From NCBI RefSeq assembly GCF_937138205.1, contig NZ_CAKZOT010000071.1:1-57803 (forward strand): 57,803 bases of DNA, given 5' to 3'. The stretch comes from an uncultured Rhodospira sp. Lineage in GTDB: Bacteria; Pseudomonadota; Alphaproteobacteria; Rhodospirillales; Rhodospirillaceae. Shown piece after piece: positions 36,147 to 47,118 of the stretch. Below the pieces are notes generated by a model, which did no database searches, was not told where the DNA came from, and worked only from the letters and a program-made list of their open reading frames with translations. Made by a program: the position numbers and the translations under genes. Position 1 is the stretch's first letter. Every line of letters starts with the position of its first letter.

Positions 36147-37568
36147 TTACCCCGCCTTCACGTTCAGGACCTCGGGCGGCACCGGCATTCCCACGCCGGC
36201 CAGTGTCTCCGACAGGTCGGCCTTCAAGCGCTCCAGCCCGGCCGGCGTGCCCGCCTCGCAGCGGGCGACCAGCACCGCCTGGGTGTTCGAGGCCCGCAAA
36301 AGCCACCACCCGTCGTCGCGCGAAACCCGCACGCCGTCGACGTCGGAGAACGTGGCCCCGCGCTCGGTCAGGGTTTCCTTGACACGGCCCATGACCGCGA
36401 ACTTCTCGCTGTCGGGGCAGGGAAAGCGCAGCTCGGGCGTGTTGATCGGCTTGGGCATGGCGTCCAGCCGGGTCGCCAGGGTCTCGCCCTCGGGCCAGCC
36501 GGCGACCATGCCAAGCAGGCGCACGGCGGCGTACAGGGCATCATCGAACCCATAGTAGCGGTCGGCGAAAAAGATGTGGCCGCTCATCTCGCCGGCCAGC
36601 GGCGCGCCGACCTCTGTCATGTACGCCTTGATCAGCGAGTGACCGGTCCGATACATCAGCGGCGTGCCGCCGAGCGCGGCGATATGGTCGAACAGCGCCT
36701 GACTGGCCTTGACGTCGGCGATGATGGGCGCGCCCGGGCGTTCCTCCAGCACCGGTTCGGCCAGCAACGCCAGCATCTGGTCGCCCCACAAAATCCGCCC
36801 CCGGCCGTCCAGCAGGCCGATCCGGTCGCCGTCGCCATCGAAGGCAACCCCCACGTCGGCGCCCTCGCGCAGCACGGCGGCGCGGAGTTGTTCCAGGGTT
36901 TCCGGCTCGGTCGGGTCGGGGTGATGCGCCGGAAAGGTGCCGTCGACGGCGCCGTTCAGGATGATGTGATTCCCAGGCAGACCGTCGATCAACTGCGGCA
37001 GGACGGCCCCGGCGGCGCCGTTGCCCGGGTCCCACACCACGGTCAACGCGCGCTCGCCGCCGTCCCAGTCCTGAAGCAGCCTCTCGACGTACGCCTCCGC
37101 CACCGGGGTCTCGACCACCCGGCCCTTGCCGCGCCGGAACGCCGCCTCGGCGGCGATGCGGCCCAGCAACGCGATGTCCGTGCCGTAGAACGGGCGCTTG
37201 TCCAGCAGCATCTTGAACCCGTTGTGGTCGGGCGGATTGTGCGATCCCGTGACCATGATCCCGGCCGCCGCGCCGGTGTGACGCACGGCGAAATAGAGCA
37301 TCGGTGTCGGTCCCAGGCCGACGCGCCGCACCTCCAGGCCGGTGGAGGCCAGACCCTCGACCAGGGCCTGTTCCAGTTCGGGAGAACTCAGGCGGCCGTC
37401 GCGGCCGACGCAGACCGACGCGCCGCCCCCCTTGCCGACGATGGAGCCGAAGGCGCAGCCGATCACCCGGGCGTCGTCGGCGGACAGGGTTTCGCCCAGG
37501 ATGCCGCGGATATCGTACTCGCGCAGGATGCTCGGATGCAGCGCGGGACGGGGACCTGGGTCGGACAT
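36147..37568 (-). CDS. algC: phosphomannomutase/phosphoglucomutase
   Basis: This 473-residue alpha-D-phosphohexomutase starts with REYDIRGILGETLS. The phosphoserine loop is VTGSHNPPDHNG, the Mg site VAFDGDGDRIGLLDG, the sugar loop GEMSGHIFFADRYYGFDD, and the phosphate-binding end WLLRASNTQAVLVARCE. It interconverts mannose-6-P/mannose-1-P and glucose-6-P/glucose-1-P for GDP- and UDP/dTDP-sugar synthesis. It lies 45 bases downstream of pgm on the same strand. The gap contains a run of ten G. The enzyme belongs to the AlgC/ManB/ExoC group; which sugar dominates cannot be told. Confidence 0.94.
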   Translation of the reverse strand: MSDPGPRPALHPSILREYDIRGILGETLSADDARVIGCAFGSIVGKGGGASVCVGRDGRLSSPELEQALVEGLASTGLEVRRVGLGPTPMLYFAVRHTGAAAGIMVTGSHNPPDHNGFKMLLDKRPFYGTDIALLGRIAAEAAFRRGKGRVVETPVAEAYVERLLQDWDGGERALTVVWDPGNGAAGAVLPQLIDGLPGNHIILNGAVDGTFPAHHPDPTEPETLEQLRAAVLREGADVGVAFDGDGDRIGLLDGRGRILWGDQMLALLAEPVLEERPGAPIIADVKASQALFDHIAALGGTPLMYRTGHSLIKAYMTEVGAPLAGEMSGHIFFADRYYGFDDALYAAVRLLGMVAGWPEGETLATRLDAMPKPINTPELRFPCPDSEKFAVMGRVKETLTERGATFSDVDGVRVSRDDGWWLLRASNTQAVLVARCEAGTPAGLERLKADLSETLAGVGMPVPPEVLNVKAG

Positions 37569-37613
37569 GGAACGCTCCTCGTGGGACGGCGGCCGGCAGG
37601 GGGGGGGGACGGG

Positions 37614-40614
<3,001 letters not shown>

Positions 40615-40762
40615 GGCGGACGGATCCCCTTGAAAGCGGTCCCGCGGGCGCGGAATACGGCGGCCCGGCGGGGGTGGTTATCCCCGGACGCTGTACATCG
40701 AAGCGGCGGCTCAGGCCAGCGTGAAATTCTCACGGGGAGTTGGATCAACAGGCCACGCGCCA

Positions 40763-42508
40763 TCAATGCTCCGAAACCCACTTGAGGATCAGGGCGTGTT
40801 CCAGGTCGCGGGCGCGGCGGAGTTGCGCGCGGGCGCGCCGGACCGCCGACGCGGCGTAATGCGCATAGTCCGCGTCGAACGCGCGCCGCGCCGGCAGGTC
40901 GGAGATGAACAGCGCGAACACCAGGCGGTGCCCGTCCTTGCCCACGACGAAGCCGGCAAGGCCGCGCCCGTGGTACATGGTGCCGCTTTTGGCGGCCACG
41001 CGCGGCGGTCCGGCACCGGCGCGCACCCGGGCGGCGACGACGCTGGCGTCCCGGTCGGGGAACCGGCGCGTGGGCAGCAGGGAGGCGTAGGCGGCGGGTG
41101 CCAGCGCCGCCCCCTGATCCTGGGCGAAGCGCAGGATGGAGACGATCTGCTCGGGACTGGCGCGGCTGTCGGGCGACAGGCCGGAATGGTTGGCCATGTA
41201 AAAGCCGCTCCAGTCCACCCAGGGCATGGCCTCCGCCAGCCAGTCCGTCATGCGCGCCGCCGACTTGGCCATGGGCAGCGGTCGCCCTTCCAGCGCCTTG
41301 GTGGCCGCCAGTCCGACCAGCTCGGCCAGCAAGTTATTACTGTGCTTCAGGCCGGCTGCGGCGATGGCCGAGAGGCGGGGGCTGAAGTGGCTGGCGACGA
41401 TGGGGCCGCGCGCCGGCTGGCGCGCCGGCTCGGGGTCGGGCAGGACGATCCCGGCCTCGTCCGCCAGGGCGCGGAACACGGCGGCGGTGAAGGGGGCGGG
41501 CGCTCGCACGGGCAGCCAGGTTGCACCCGCGTAGGGCGCGTGGGGTGACATGCGCCAGCTTTCGACGACGAGGCCGTCGTCATCGTGGGTCCCGGGCGGG
41601 GCGAAGGCATGGCGCAACGACGGACCGGGTCGCGCCCAGCCCGTGGTCGCGGTGTCGCGGGTCAGGCGGACCGGCGCCACCGGCGGCGTGCCGTGCGTCT
41701 CGATAAAGCGGACGATCTCGCCGTCCCAGCCCACCCGCACGCGGTTGAAGTCCAACGACAGCGCCGACAGGCCGGGGTTGTAGCTGTGCTCCGGGGGCTG
41801 TGAGTCCTCGATCGACGGGGCCGCGATCAGGGCCGAGTCATCGTAGACGAAGGACCCGTCGAGGCGCTCCAGGCCGGCCGCCTTGAGATCCGCCATCAGG
41901 GCGCGCAGGTCGTCGGAGTCCAGCACCGGGTCGCCGCCGCCGACCAGGGCGAGGGTGCCGCGCCACACCGGGCCATCGCGCGTGCCGTCGAACCGGACCA
42001 GAGTCGGAAACCGATGGTCCGGGCCAAGGATCGCCAGGGCGGCGACGGTGGTGGGAACCTTGAGCACCGACGCCGGCAGAAAGGCGGGGTGGGCGGCGTT
42101 GTGGCCGGCGAGGTATTCGCCTGTGTCCAGGTCATACACCAGGTAACCGACCTGCTCGGGCCGGAAGCCGGCGAGGTCGATCAACTCGGCCTCGGACAGG
42201 TGGGGGGCTGCCGGTTTCGGCCCCGGGGGCAGCGGCGCCAGCACCGGCGGCCGCATGGCCAGGGCCACGCCCGCGTCGCCGGTCAGAGGCGCGACAGCAT
42301 CGAGAACGGCCCCAACGGCGGCGGGCTCTGGCTTGGTGGGCGGCGGCGGCGGGGGCGGTGCCCCCGCAGCGTGAGCGCCGGACGGCGTGCCCAGCAGCAG
42401 GGCCAGGGCCACGACGGGCGGGAAGCCCAAGGCGCGGACCCATCGCCACCGGCGACGGTCGCAGCCACGGGGTATCTTCCCGTGCTCGCCATCGGAGGCA
42501 CGCGCCAT
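40763..42508 (-). CDS. dacB: PBP4-type D-alanyl-D-alanine carboxypeptidase/endopeptidase
   Basis: The 581-residue peptidase family S13 protein has a signal sequence (about 23-48, ending GAHAAGA), then a Pro-rich spacer. The penicillin-binding motifs are S147-VLK150 (LPASVLKVPTTVAALA), SNN in GLKHSNNLLAELVG and KSG in AAKSGTMYHGRGLAGF. It trims or cuts peptidoglycan cross-links in the periplasm. It is about 100 residues longer than E. coli PBP4, mainly at the N-terminus (APPPPPPPTKPEP and after). ATG 42508 has GGAGAGG 5 bases upstream; earlier in-frame ATGs at 42529 and 42565 do not. Confidence 0.92.
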   Translation of the reverse strand: MARASDGEHGKIPRGCDRRRWRWVRALGFPPVVALALLLGTPSGAHAAGAPPPPPPPTKPEPAAVGAVLDAVAPLTGDAGVALAMRPPVLAPLPPGPKPAAPHLSEAELIDLAGFRPEQVGYLVYDLDTGEYLAGHNAAHPAFLPASVLKVPTTVAALAILGPDHRFPTLVRFDGTRDGPVWRGTLALVGGGDPVLDSDDLRALMADLKAAGLERLDGSFVYDDSALIAAPSIEDSQPPEHSYNPGLSALSLDFNRVRVGWDGEIVRFIETHGTPPVAPVRLTRDTATTGWARPGPSLRHAFAPPGTHDDDGLVVESWRMSPHAPYAGATWLPVRAPAPFTAAVFRALADEAGIVLPDPEPARQPARGPIVASHFSPRLSAIAAAGLKHSNNLLAELVGLAATKALEGRPLPMAKSAARMTDWLAEAMPWVDWSGFYMANHSGLSPDSRASPEQIVSILRFAQDQGAALAPAAYASLLPTRRFPDRDASVVAARVRAGAGPPRVAAKSGTMYHGRGLAGFVVGKDGHRLVFALFISDLPARRAFDADYAHYAASAVRRARAQLRRARDLEHALILKWVSEH

Positions 42509-42639
42509 CGGCCCTCTCCCTGCCGCCATCGTCCATCGTCCCGTGGGACGCCTTGTGATCGCCACAGGCGCGCCCCTTTTCAGCCCGGATCATACGGCAT
42601 CGGGCCGGCAAACGGAACGAAAGCGTTCAGGAAAAGGGG

Positions 42640-43041
42640 TCAGGCCACTTCCAGGCTTGGCACCGAGGTCAGGTCGTTGTCCGCCAATGTGGCCGCGTCG
42701 ACCCCCCGGATCACCAGGTCGGCGTGGGCGGCCAGGAAGTTTTGGCCTTCCGGTGTGCGCTGCACCAGCACGCTCCGCCGGTCGGTTTCGTCCACCTTGC
42801 GCGCCAGCAGCCCGTATTCCCCGAGCCGGTCCAGGGCGCGGGTCACGGCTGGTTTCGAGATGTCGAGCACGCGCGCCAGTCCCCGCACGGTGTGCGGCGC
42901 CGGTGTCAGATAGACGGTCAGCAGCACCGCCATCTGGCGTGAGGACAGATCCGGTGTGTCGCGGCGCACACTTTCGACCACCGTCAGACGCCAGAGGTTA
43001 AGCGCCTGATCAACAGTCAATTTGGTAGTATTCAGACCCAT
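42640..43041 (-). CDS. MarR-family transcriptional regulator
   Basis: The 133-residue winged-helix protein has the central segment RQMAVLLTVYLTPAPHTVRGLARVLDISKPAVTRALDRLGEYGLL, in order. It contains helix-turn-helix (about 50-75), then the wing ARKVDETDRRSVLVQRTPEG with the family DxxDRRS/R motif. It binds DNA as a dimer, probably repressing its own or neighbouring genes. It lies between dacB (131 bases downstream) and the flagellar block on the same strand. No effector can be predicted. The ribosome site before ATG 43041 is weak. Confidence 0.85.
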   Translation of the reverse strand: MGLNTTKLTVDQALNLWRLTVVESVRRDTPDLSSRQMAVLLTVYLTPAPHTVRGLARVLDISKPAVTRALDRLGEYGLLARKVDETDRRSVLVQRTPEGQNFLAAHADLVIRGVDAATLADNDLTSVPSLEVA

Positions 43042-43276
43042 TCCAAAAACCAGTTCGTTGGAGTTCTGCCAGCAGGAAACCGACCCTAAGCTTCTAAGGC
43101 TAACACGGGACCGGATGCAACCCTGCAGGACGTCGTAGTTCGAACGAGATCTTCGGCCTTATACGTTCGAGGGAGAATCTGGATTGCTTCACCCCCCGTG
43201 CGGCCGCAGCGGAACGTCAACCGTGACATCGTGGAAATGGTTTCGCATTGACGTTCGTCAACCAGGATCGTTTCGC

Positions 43277-45091
43277 TCATGCGAAGACCCCGCCGGGTGG
43301 CGTGGTGGGCGGAGGGGGGCTCTTGGGGCTGGTGGCCGGCATGGGATCGACAAAGGCGCCGTCGGCGCGGAAGGTCAATCCGCCTTCCAGTCCAAGGGCT
43401 TCCAGGCTGTTCGTGGCAATGGCGGACAAGTCCGCGCGCAGGTCGGCCGGCAGCGGCGCCGCCGTGCGCAGGATCAGCCGCAGGCGCCGCGCCGGCGTCT
43501 CGACGAGGCCATCGAGCTGCATCCGCCCGAGACGTGACAGGGTGACGTCCACAAGAAACCGTTGGCCGCCGTCGCCGTCCTGACCGGGGCGTCCCTCGGC
43601 GTCTTCGGGCGGGTCGCCCCGGCCACCGATGACTCTCAGAATCACCGAAATGGCGCTGATCTCGGCCTGATCGGACAGCGGCAGCGTCAGGGCACGCCAC
43701 TCGCCGCCCGGGCTTTCCCGCACCCGGCCGGCCAGGTCGGTCAGGTCCTGCCGGAGCGTCTCGGCCGCCTGGCGGCCGGCCGGGCCGGCCCGATCCAGGG
43801 CGCGCATGGTGGCATCTCCCGGCCACTGGCGGGCGTCACCGCCGGCCCGCAATGCGCCGGCGACCGTGACCATGGCGGCGGCCAGTTGGGGTCCGGGCCG
43901 GGGGATCGCGCTTTCCAGGGCCCGCGCCGCCGCCGGGTCCGTTCGGGCCAGGGTGTCGACGGCCTGGGACAGCGCCGGCCAGCCCTGGCCGCCGCCCTGC
44001 GGCACGGCGGGGGCGGCGCCGACGCCAGTCGAGGCCGGGGGGGCGCTGGACACGATGCTCAGGGAGATCTGGCTGCCCGGCGGCGCATCCAGGCGCACGG
44101 GCAGGGCGAGGGTGCCGGAGGGCGTCCGGATCAGGCTTTGCGCGCCCGAGGGCTGACCCGTCAGGAGCCCGGTCAGGCGGTTGGGGGCCTGGGACGTGTC
44201 GCCCTGAGCGGCGGGGGCCTTGGCCGCCTGTCCTCCGGTGGCATGGGCCACGCCGCTGGAACTCCCGGCGGACGGCGTGGACGCGCCCGGGGTCGTGGGT
44301 CCGGACACGAAGGACCTGGCCGCCCCTGGCGTAACGGCGGTCCCCGGTGGCGCGATCGGGAGGCGAGCCACCTGACCCGTCGGCGTTGGCGCCCCTGAGG
44401 CAGGCGGGGCCGCCGACCCGCGCGCGGCGGCAGCGTTCGGGGCCGTCACGTCCGCCGCTGCCGGTGCCGGCCCCGCGCCTCCGGCCGTGCCTGCCACCAC
44501 GCCGGGTGAGCCCGGGGGCTGGATGGCCATCACCCGCACCGTCAGGCGGGTTCCCGCCGGCCACTGAGTGGACGCGGACGCGGCCGGGTCCGTCGAACCC
44601 GCTGTGCCGGCACCGCGCAGCACGGTCGCCGTCAGCAGGCCCCGGGTCGAGGCGTCAGGAGTCCCGGCCACCGCTCCGGTGCCCGCCGCCGGGCCGGTGG
44701 TCAAGAGGGCGCCTGGGGTGCCGCTGGCGGCCGGTCCAGGCGCGGCCGTGGCGGGCGCTCCGGCGCTGGGCGGGGCTGATTGTAATGGCTGCCCGTTCAG
44801 GGCGGTGATCCGCATCAGCGCGGTGCCGCGCGCCAGCGACAGCAGGTTCAGGGACAAGTCTGTCCCCGCCGGCAGGGGCAGGCTGGTGCGCACGTTCATT
44901 TGCCCCAGATCCGTCTGCACCACCGCCAGCCGGCCGCCCTGCGCGGCCTGGATCACCCGGGCCTGCAGCACGGCGTTGGCCTGCGCCTCGGCGAGCGCCC
45001 GGGGGGGATCGACGACGGTCAGCGTCGCCGGGGCCGGCGCGGCGGGCCGCGCCGGGGGCTGCGGCGGAACGGGCGGCGGAACGGTGCTCAT
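43277..45091 (-). CDS. fliK: flagellar hook-length control (FliK-like) protein
   Basis: Most of the 604-residue protein is low-complexity Ala/Pro/Gly/Thr (about 1-30 and 115-370). The C-terminal part (about 450-590) looks like the FliK/Flg_hook domain. It has GGEWRALTLPLSDQAEISAI, FLVDVTLSRLGRMQLDGLVE and RLRLILRTAAPLPADLRADL, with strands typical of the switch domain that stops hook export. It lies last in the flagellar block, 14 bases after flhG. ATG 45091 has GGGAG about 10 bases upstream. An in-frame extension of 60 codons overlaps flhG and is rejected. FliK assignment is by domain and context. Confidence 0.72.
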   Translation of the reverse strand: MSTVPPPVPPQPPARPAAPAPATLTVVDPPRALAEAQANAVLQARVIQAAQGGRLAVVQTDLGQMNVRTSLPLPAGTDLSLNLLSLARGTALMRITALNGQPLQSAPPSAGAPATAAPGPAASGTPGALLTTGPAAGTGAVAGTPDASTRGLLTATVLRGAGTAGSTDPAASASTQWPAGTRLTVRVMAIQPPGSPGVVAGTAGGAGPAPAAADVTAPNAAAARGSAAPPASGAPTPTGQVARLPIAPPGTAVTPGAARSFVSGPTTPGASTPSAGSSSGVAHATGGQAAKAPAAQGDTSQAPNRLTGLLTGQPSGAQSLIRTPSGTLALPVRLDAPPGSQISLSIVSSAPPASTGVGAAPAVPQGGGQGWPALSQAVDTLARTDPAAARALESAIPRPGPQLAAAMVTVAGALRAGGDARQWPGDATMRALDRAGPAGRQAAETLRQDLTDLAGRVRESPGGEWRALTLPLSDQAEISAISVILRVIGGRGDPPEDAEGRPGQDGDGGQRFLVDVTLSRLGRMQLDGLVETPARRLRLILRTAAPLPADLRADLSAIATNSLEALGLEGGLTFRADGAFVDPMPATSPKSPPPPTTPPGGVFA

Positions 45092-45105
45092 GGGCGGACG
45101 GCTCC

Positions 45106-45897
45106 CTACCCGGCGAGCAGGCGGTCCGCAAGCGCTTCCACATCCAAAGCGGCTTCGCTGTTGGGATAGCGGGTCAGCAGCGGGATCTGATTGCGGATCG
45201 ACTCCCGCACCCGGGTATCCCGACGCACCACCCCCGCCAACGGCGGCGCGATCCGCAGGAACCCCTGGCACGCCTTCAGCAGGGTGCTGTAGGTGCGTTC
45301 GCCCTCGCGGGTGGAGTTGGCGGCGTTGACGACCACGCGCACATCCACCTCCGGCCGCTCGATGGCGGTGATCTTGATGAAGGCGTAGGCGTCGGTGAGC
45401 GCGGTGGGCTCGTCCGAGGTCACCACCAGAACGGTGGCCGCCGCCCGGGCCAGCAAACGCACCGACTTCTCGACGCCGGCGCCCAGGTCGAGCAGCACGT
45501 TGTCGTAGGACCGGCCCATCAACACCAGGTCCTCGGCCACCAGTTGCAGGCGGCTGGCCGGGATGTTGGCCAGGCTGCCGGAGCCGGAGCGGCCGGCGAT
45601 CACGTCGAACCCGCCGGTCTCGAAGGGGGTCGCCGCCTGATTGAGGGTCAGCTTGCCGGCCACCACGCTACCCAGGTCGTGGCGCGGCATCAGGCCCAAC
45701 TGAATGTCGATGTTGGCCAAGCCCAGGTCGCCGTCGAACAGCAGGACACGCCGGTTGCGCCGCGCCAACGCGTGGCTGAGGGTGATGGCGAACCACGTCT
45801 TGCCGACGCCACCCTTGCCGGAGGCAATGGCCATGACGTTCTGGGCGGCCTCCTGGGGCACGGCGCGTGGAGCCATGGTGGGATCAAGCGTGGTCAT
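45106..45897 (-). CDS. flhG: flagellar number regulator FlhG/FleN, MinD-like ATPase
   Basis: This 263-residue ParA/MinD-fold protein has the deviant Walker A SGKGGVGKT (26-34), VLLFDGDLGLANIDIQLGL and VLLDLGAGVEKSVRLLARAA (Walker B region), and VVTSDEPTALTDAYAFIK. FlhG controls FlhF and the FlrA/FlbD-type activators, setting how many flagella are built. Its ATG overlaps the flhF stop (ATGA), the usual flhF-flhG pairing. An N-terminal activator helix (MTTLDPTMAPRAVPQEAAQN) precedes the ATPase, where the FlhF-stimulating DQAxxLR motif normally sits. That motif is not clearly present here. Confidence 0.9.
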   Translation of the reverse strand: MTTLDPTMAPRAVPQEAAQNVMAIASGKGGVGKTWFAITLSHALARRNRRVLLFDGDLGLANIDIQLGLMPRHDLGSVVAGKLTLNQAATPFETGGFDVIAGRSGSGSLANIPASRLQLVAEDLVLMGRSYDNVLLDLGAGVEKSVRLLARAAATVLVVTSDEPTALTDAYAFIKITAIERPEVDVRVVVNAANSTREGERTYSTLLKACQGFLRIAPPLAGVVRRDTRVRESIRNQIPLLTRYPNSEAALDVEALADRLLAG

Positions 45898-46955
45898 CGG
45901 GCTGCCTCGGTGGCGGAGGGCGACAGGGACTCGGGTGTTTCGGCCGCCGTCTCGGATGGGTCCTCGGGCGCCCCTCCCTCGTGCGGGCGCATGGGCAGGA
46001 TCAGCTTGGCCAGGGACAACGGATTGATCGGAACCAGCCCATTGGCCACGTGCGGGCTGATGGTGACTTCGCTGAACATCAGTTGCCCGTGATCGGCGGC
46101 CGCCAGGATGCCGCCCAGGCGCCGGGCCATGTCCAGCCGTGTGGCCAGAAGCCGTGTCGCGCCGACCCGGGCGAAGCTCTCGCCGGCCTCGGCGCCTTCC
46201 ATGGGGTCGATGCCGGCGGCCAGCACAAGGATGGGCTCGACGTCGGCGGCCTCGATCAACTCTCGCAGGTATTCGATGTCGTGGCGGGAAAACGGATTCA
46301 CGCCCGGACTGTCGATGAACACGAGATCATGCAGCCCGATCCCTTCCTCCACAAGATGGCGCAACGACTCGGGGCCGCGCGCCCGCTTGAGGTCGACTTC
46401 AAGGATGCGCGTGAAGGCGGCGAGCTGGGCCAGGGCACCGGCGCGCACGGAATCGGCGCTGATGACGCCGACGGGGCGGCCGCCAAGGCGGGCGCGCGCG
46501 GCCAGTTTGGCGACGGCGATGGTCTTGCCCACGCCGGGCGGGCCGATGACCAGGAAGGGGCGCGGAGACTTGCGTTCCGGCAGCGGCGCGAAGGCGAACG
46601 TGTCGCCCAGGGCATTGGCGCAGGCCGACAGGCCGTCCTCGGCCACGGCCTCGTGCACGCGCGCCAGCAGCCGTTCCGTCAGGCGGGCCGGCGCACCATG
46701 GTACGACAGGGCGGAACTGACCTCCTGCACCCGGGCGTCGTTGGCCAGTTCTTCCAGGCCCTCGGTGGACTCGGCGTGCAGCGCGGCCCGCAGGTCGCCG
46801 TCCTGGTCCGGCTCCTCGACGGCGGCCGTGATGCGGATGGCGCCGTCGCCCGCCGCCCGCTGGGTCGAGACGATGATGGCATCGTCCCCCAGTTCCTGGC
46901 GGATCAGGGCCATGGCCTCCGCCATGCTGGGCGCGGAGTAACACTTCAACCGCAT
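45894..46955 (-). CDS. flhF: flagellar biosynthesis SRP-type GTPase FlhF
   Basis: The 353-residue protein starts MRLKCYSAPSMAEAMALIRQ, the FlhF B-domain signature, and continues LGDDAIIVSTQRA. G1 is GPPGVGKT (138-145). G2/G3 read VISADSVRAGALAQL and FIDSPGVNPF (214-223). The G4 region is LLATRLDMARRLGG, and G5 NPLSLAKLIL. G3 differs from the canonical DTAGR of SRP GTPases and G4 from TKLD. FlhF recruits early flagellar proteins to the pole. ATG 46955 follows GAGGGA at about 12 bases. It overlaps flhG and follows flhA by 163 bases, a gap with a small inverted repeat (47057-47063/47075-47081). Confidence 0.9.
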   Translation of the reverse strand: MRLKCYSAPSMAEAMALIRQELGDDAIIVSTQRAAGDGAIRITAAVEEPDQDGDLRAALHAESTEGLEELANDARVQEVSSALSYHGAPARLTERLLARVHEAVAEDGLSACANALGDTFAFAPLPERKSPRPFLVIGPPGVGKTIAVAKLAARARLGGRPVGVISADSVRAGALAQLAAFTRILEVDLKRARGPESLRHLVEEGIGLHDLVFIDSPGVNPFSRHDIEYLRELIEAADVEPILVLAAGIDPMEGAEAGESFARVGATRLLATRLDMARRLGGILAAADHGQLMFSEVTISPHVANGLVPINPLSLAKLILPMRPHEGGAPEDPSETAAETPESLSPSATEAAR

Positions 46956-47118
46956 GGGCCGGCGGTTCCCTCGTTTCCCGGCCGGCATATGATGCGGGCG
47001 ACACCACTCATGAATTGTGCCCCAGTCCGCGGGCGGGACCAGTCGGCCGGATCCCCCACCTGCCGCGACTGTACGCAGGTGTCCCTTAAATCTGTCCTAA
47101 CGGGAGCCGGCGGGACGC

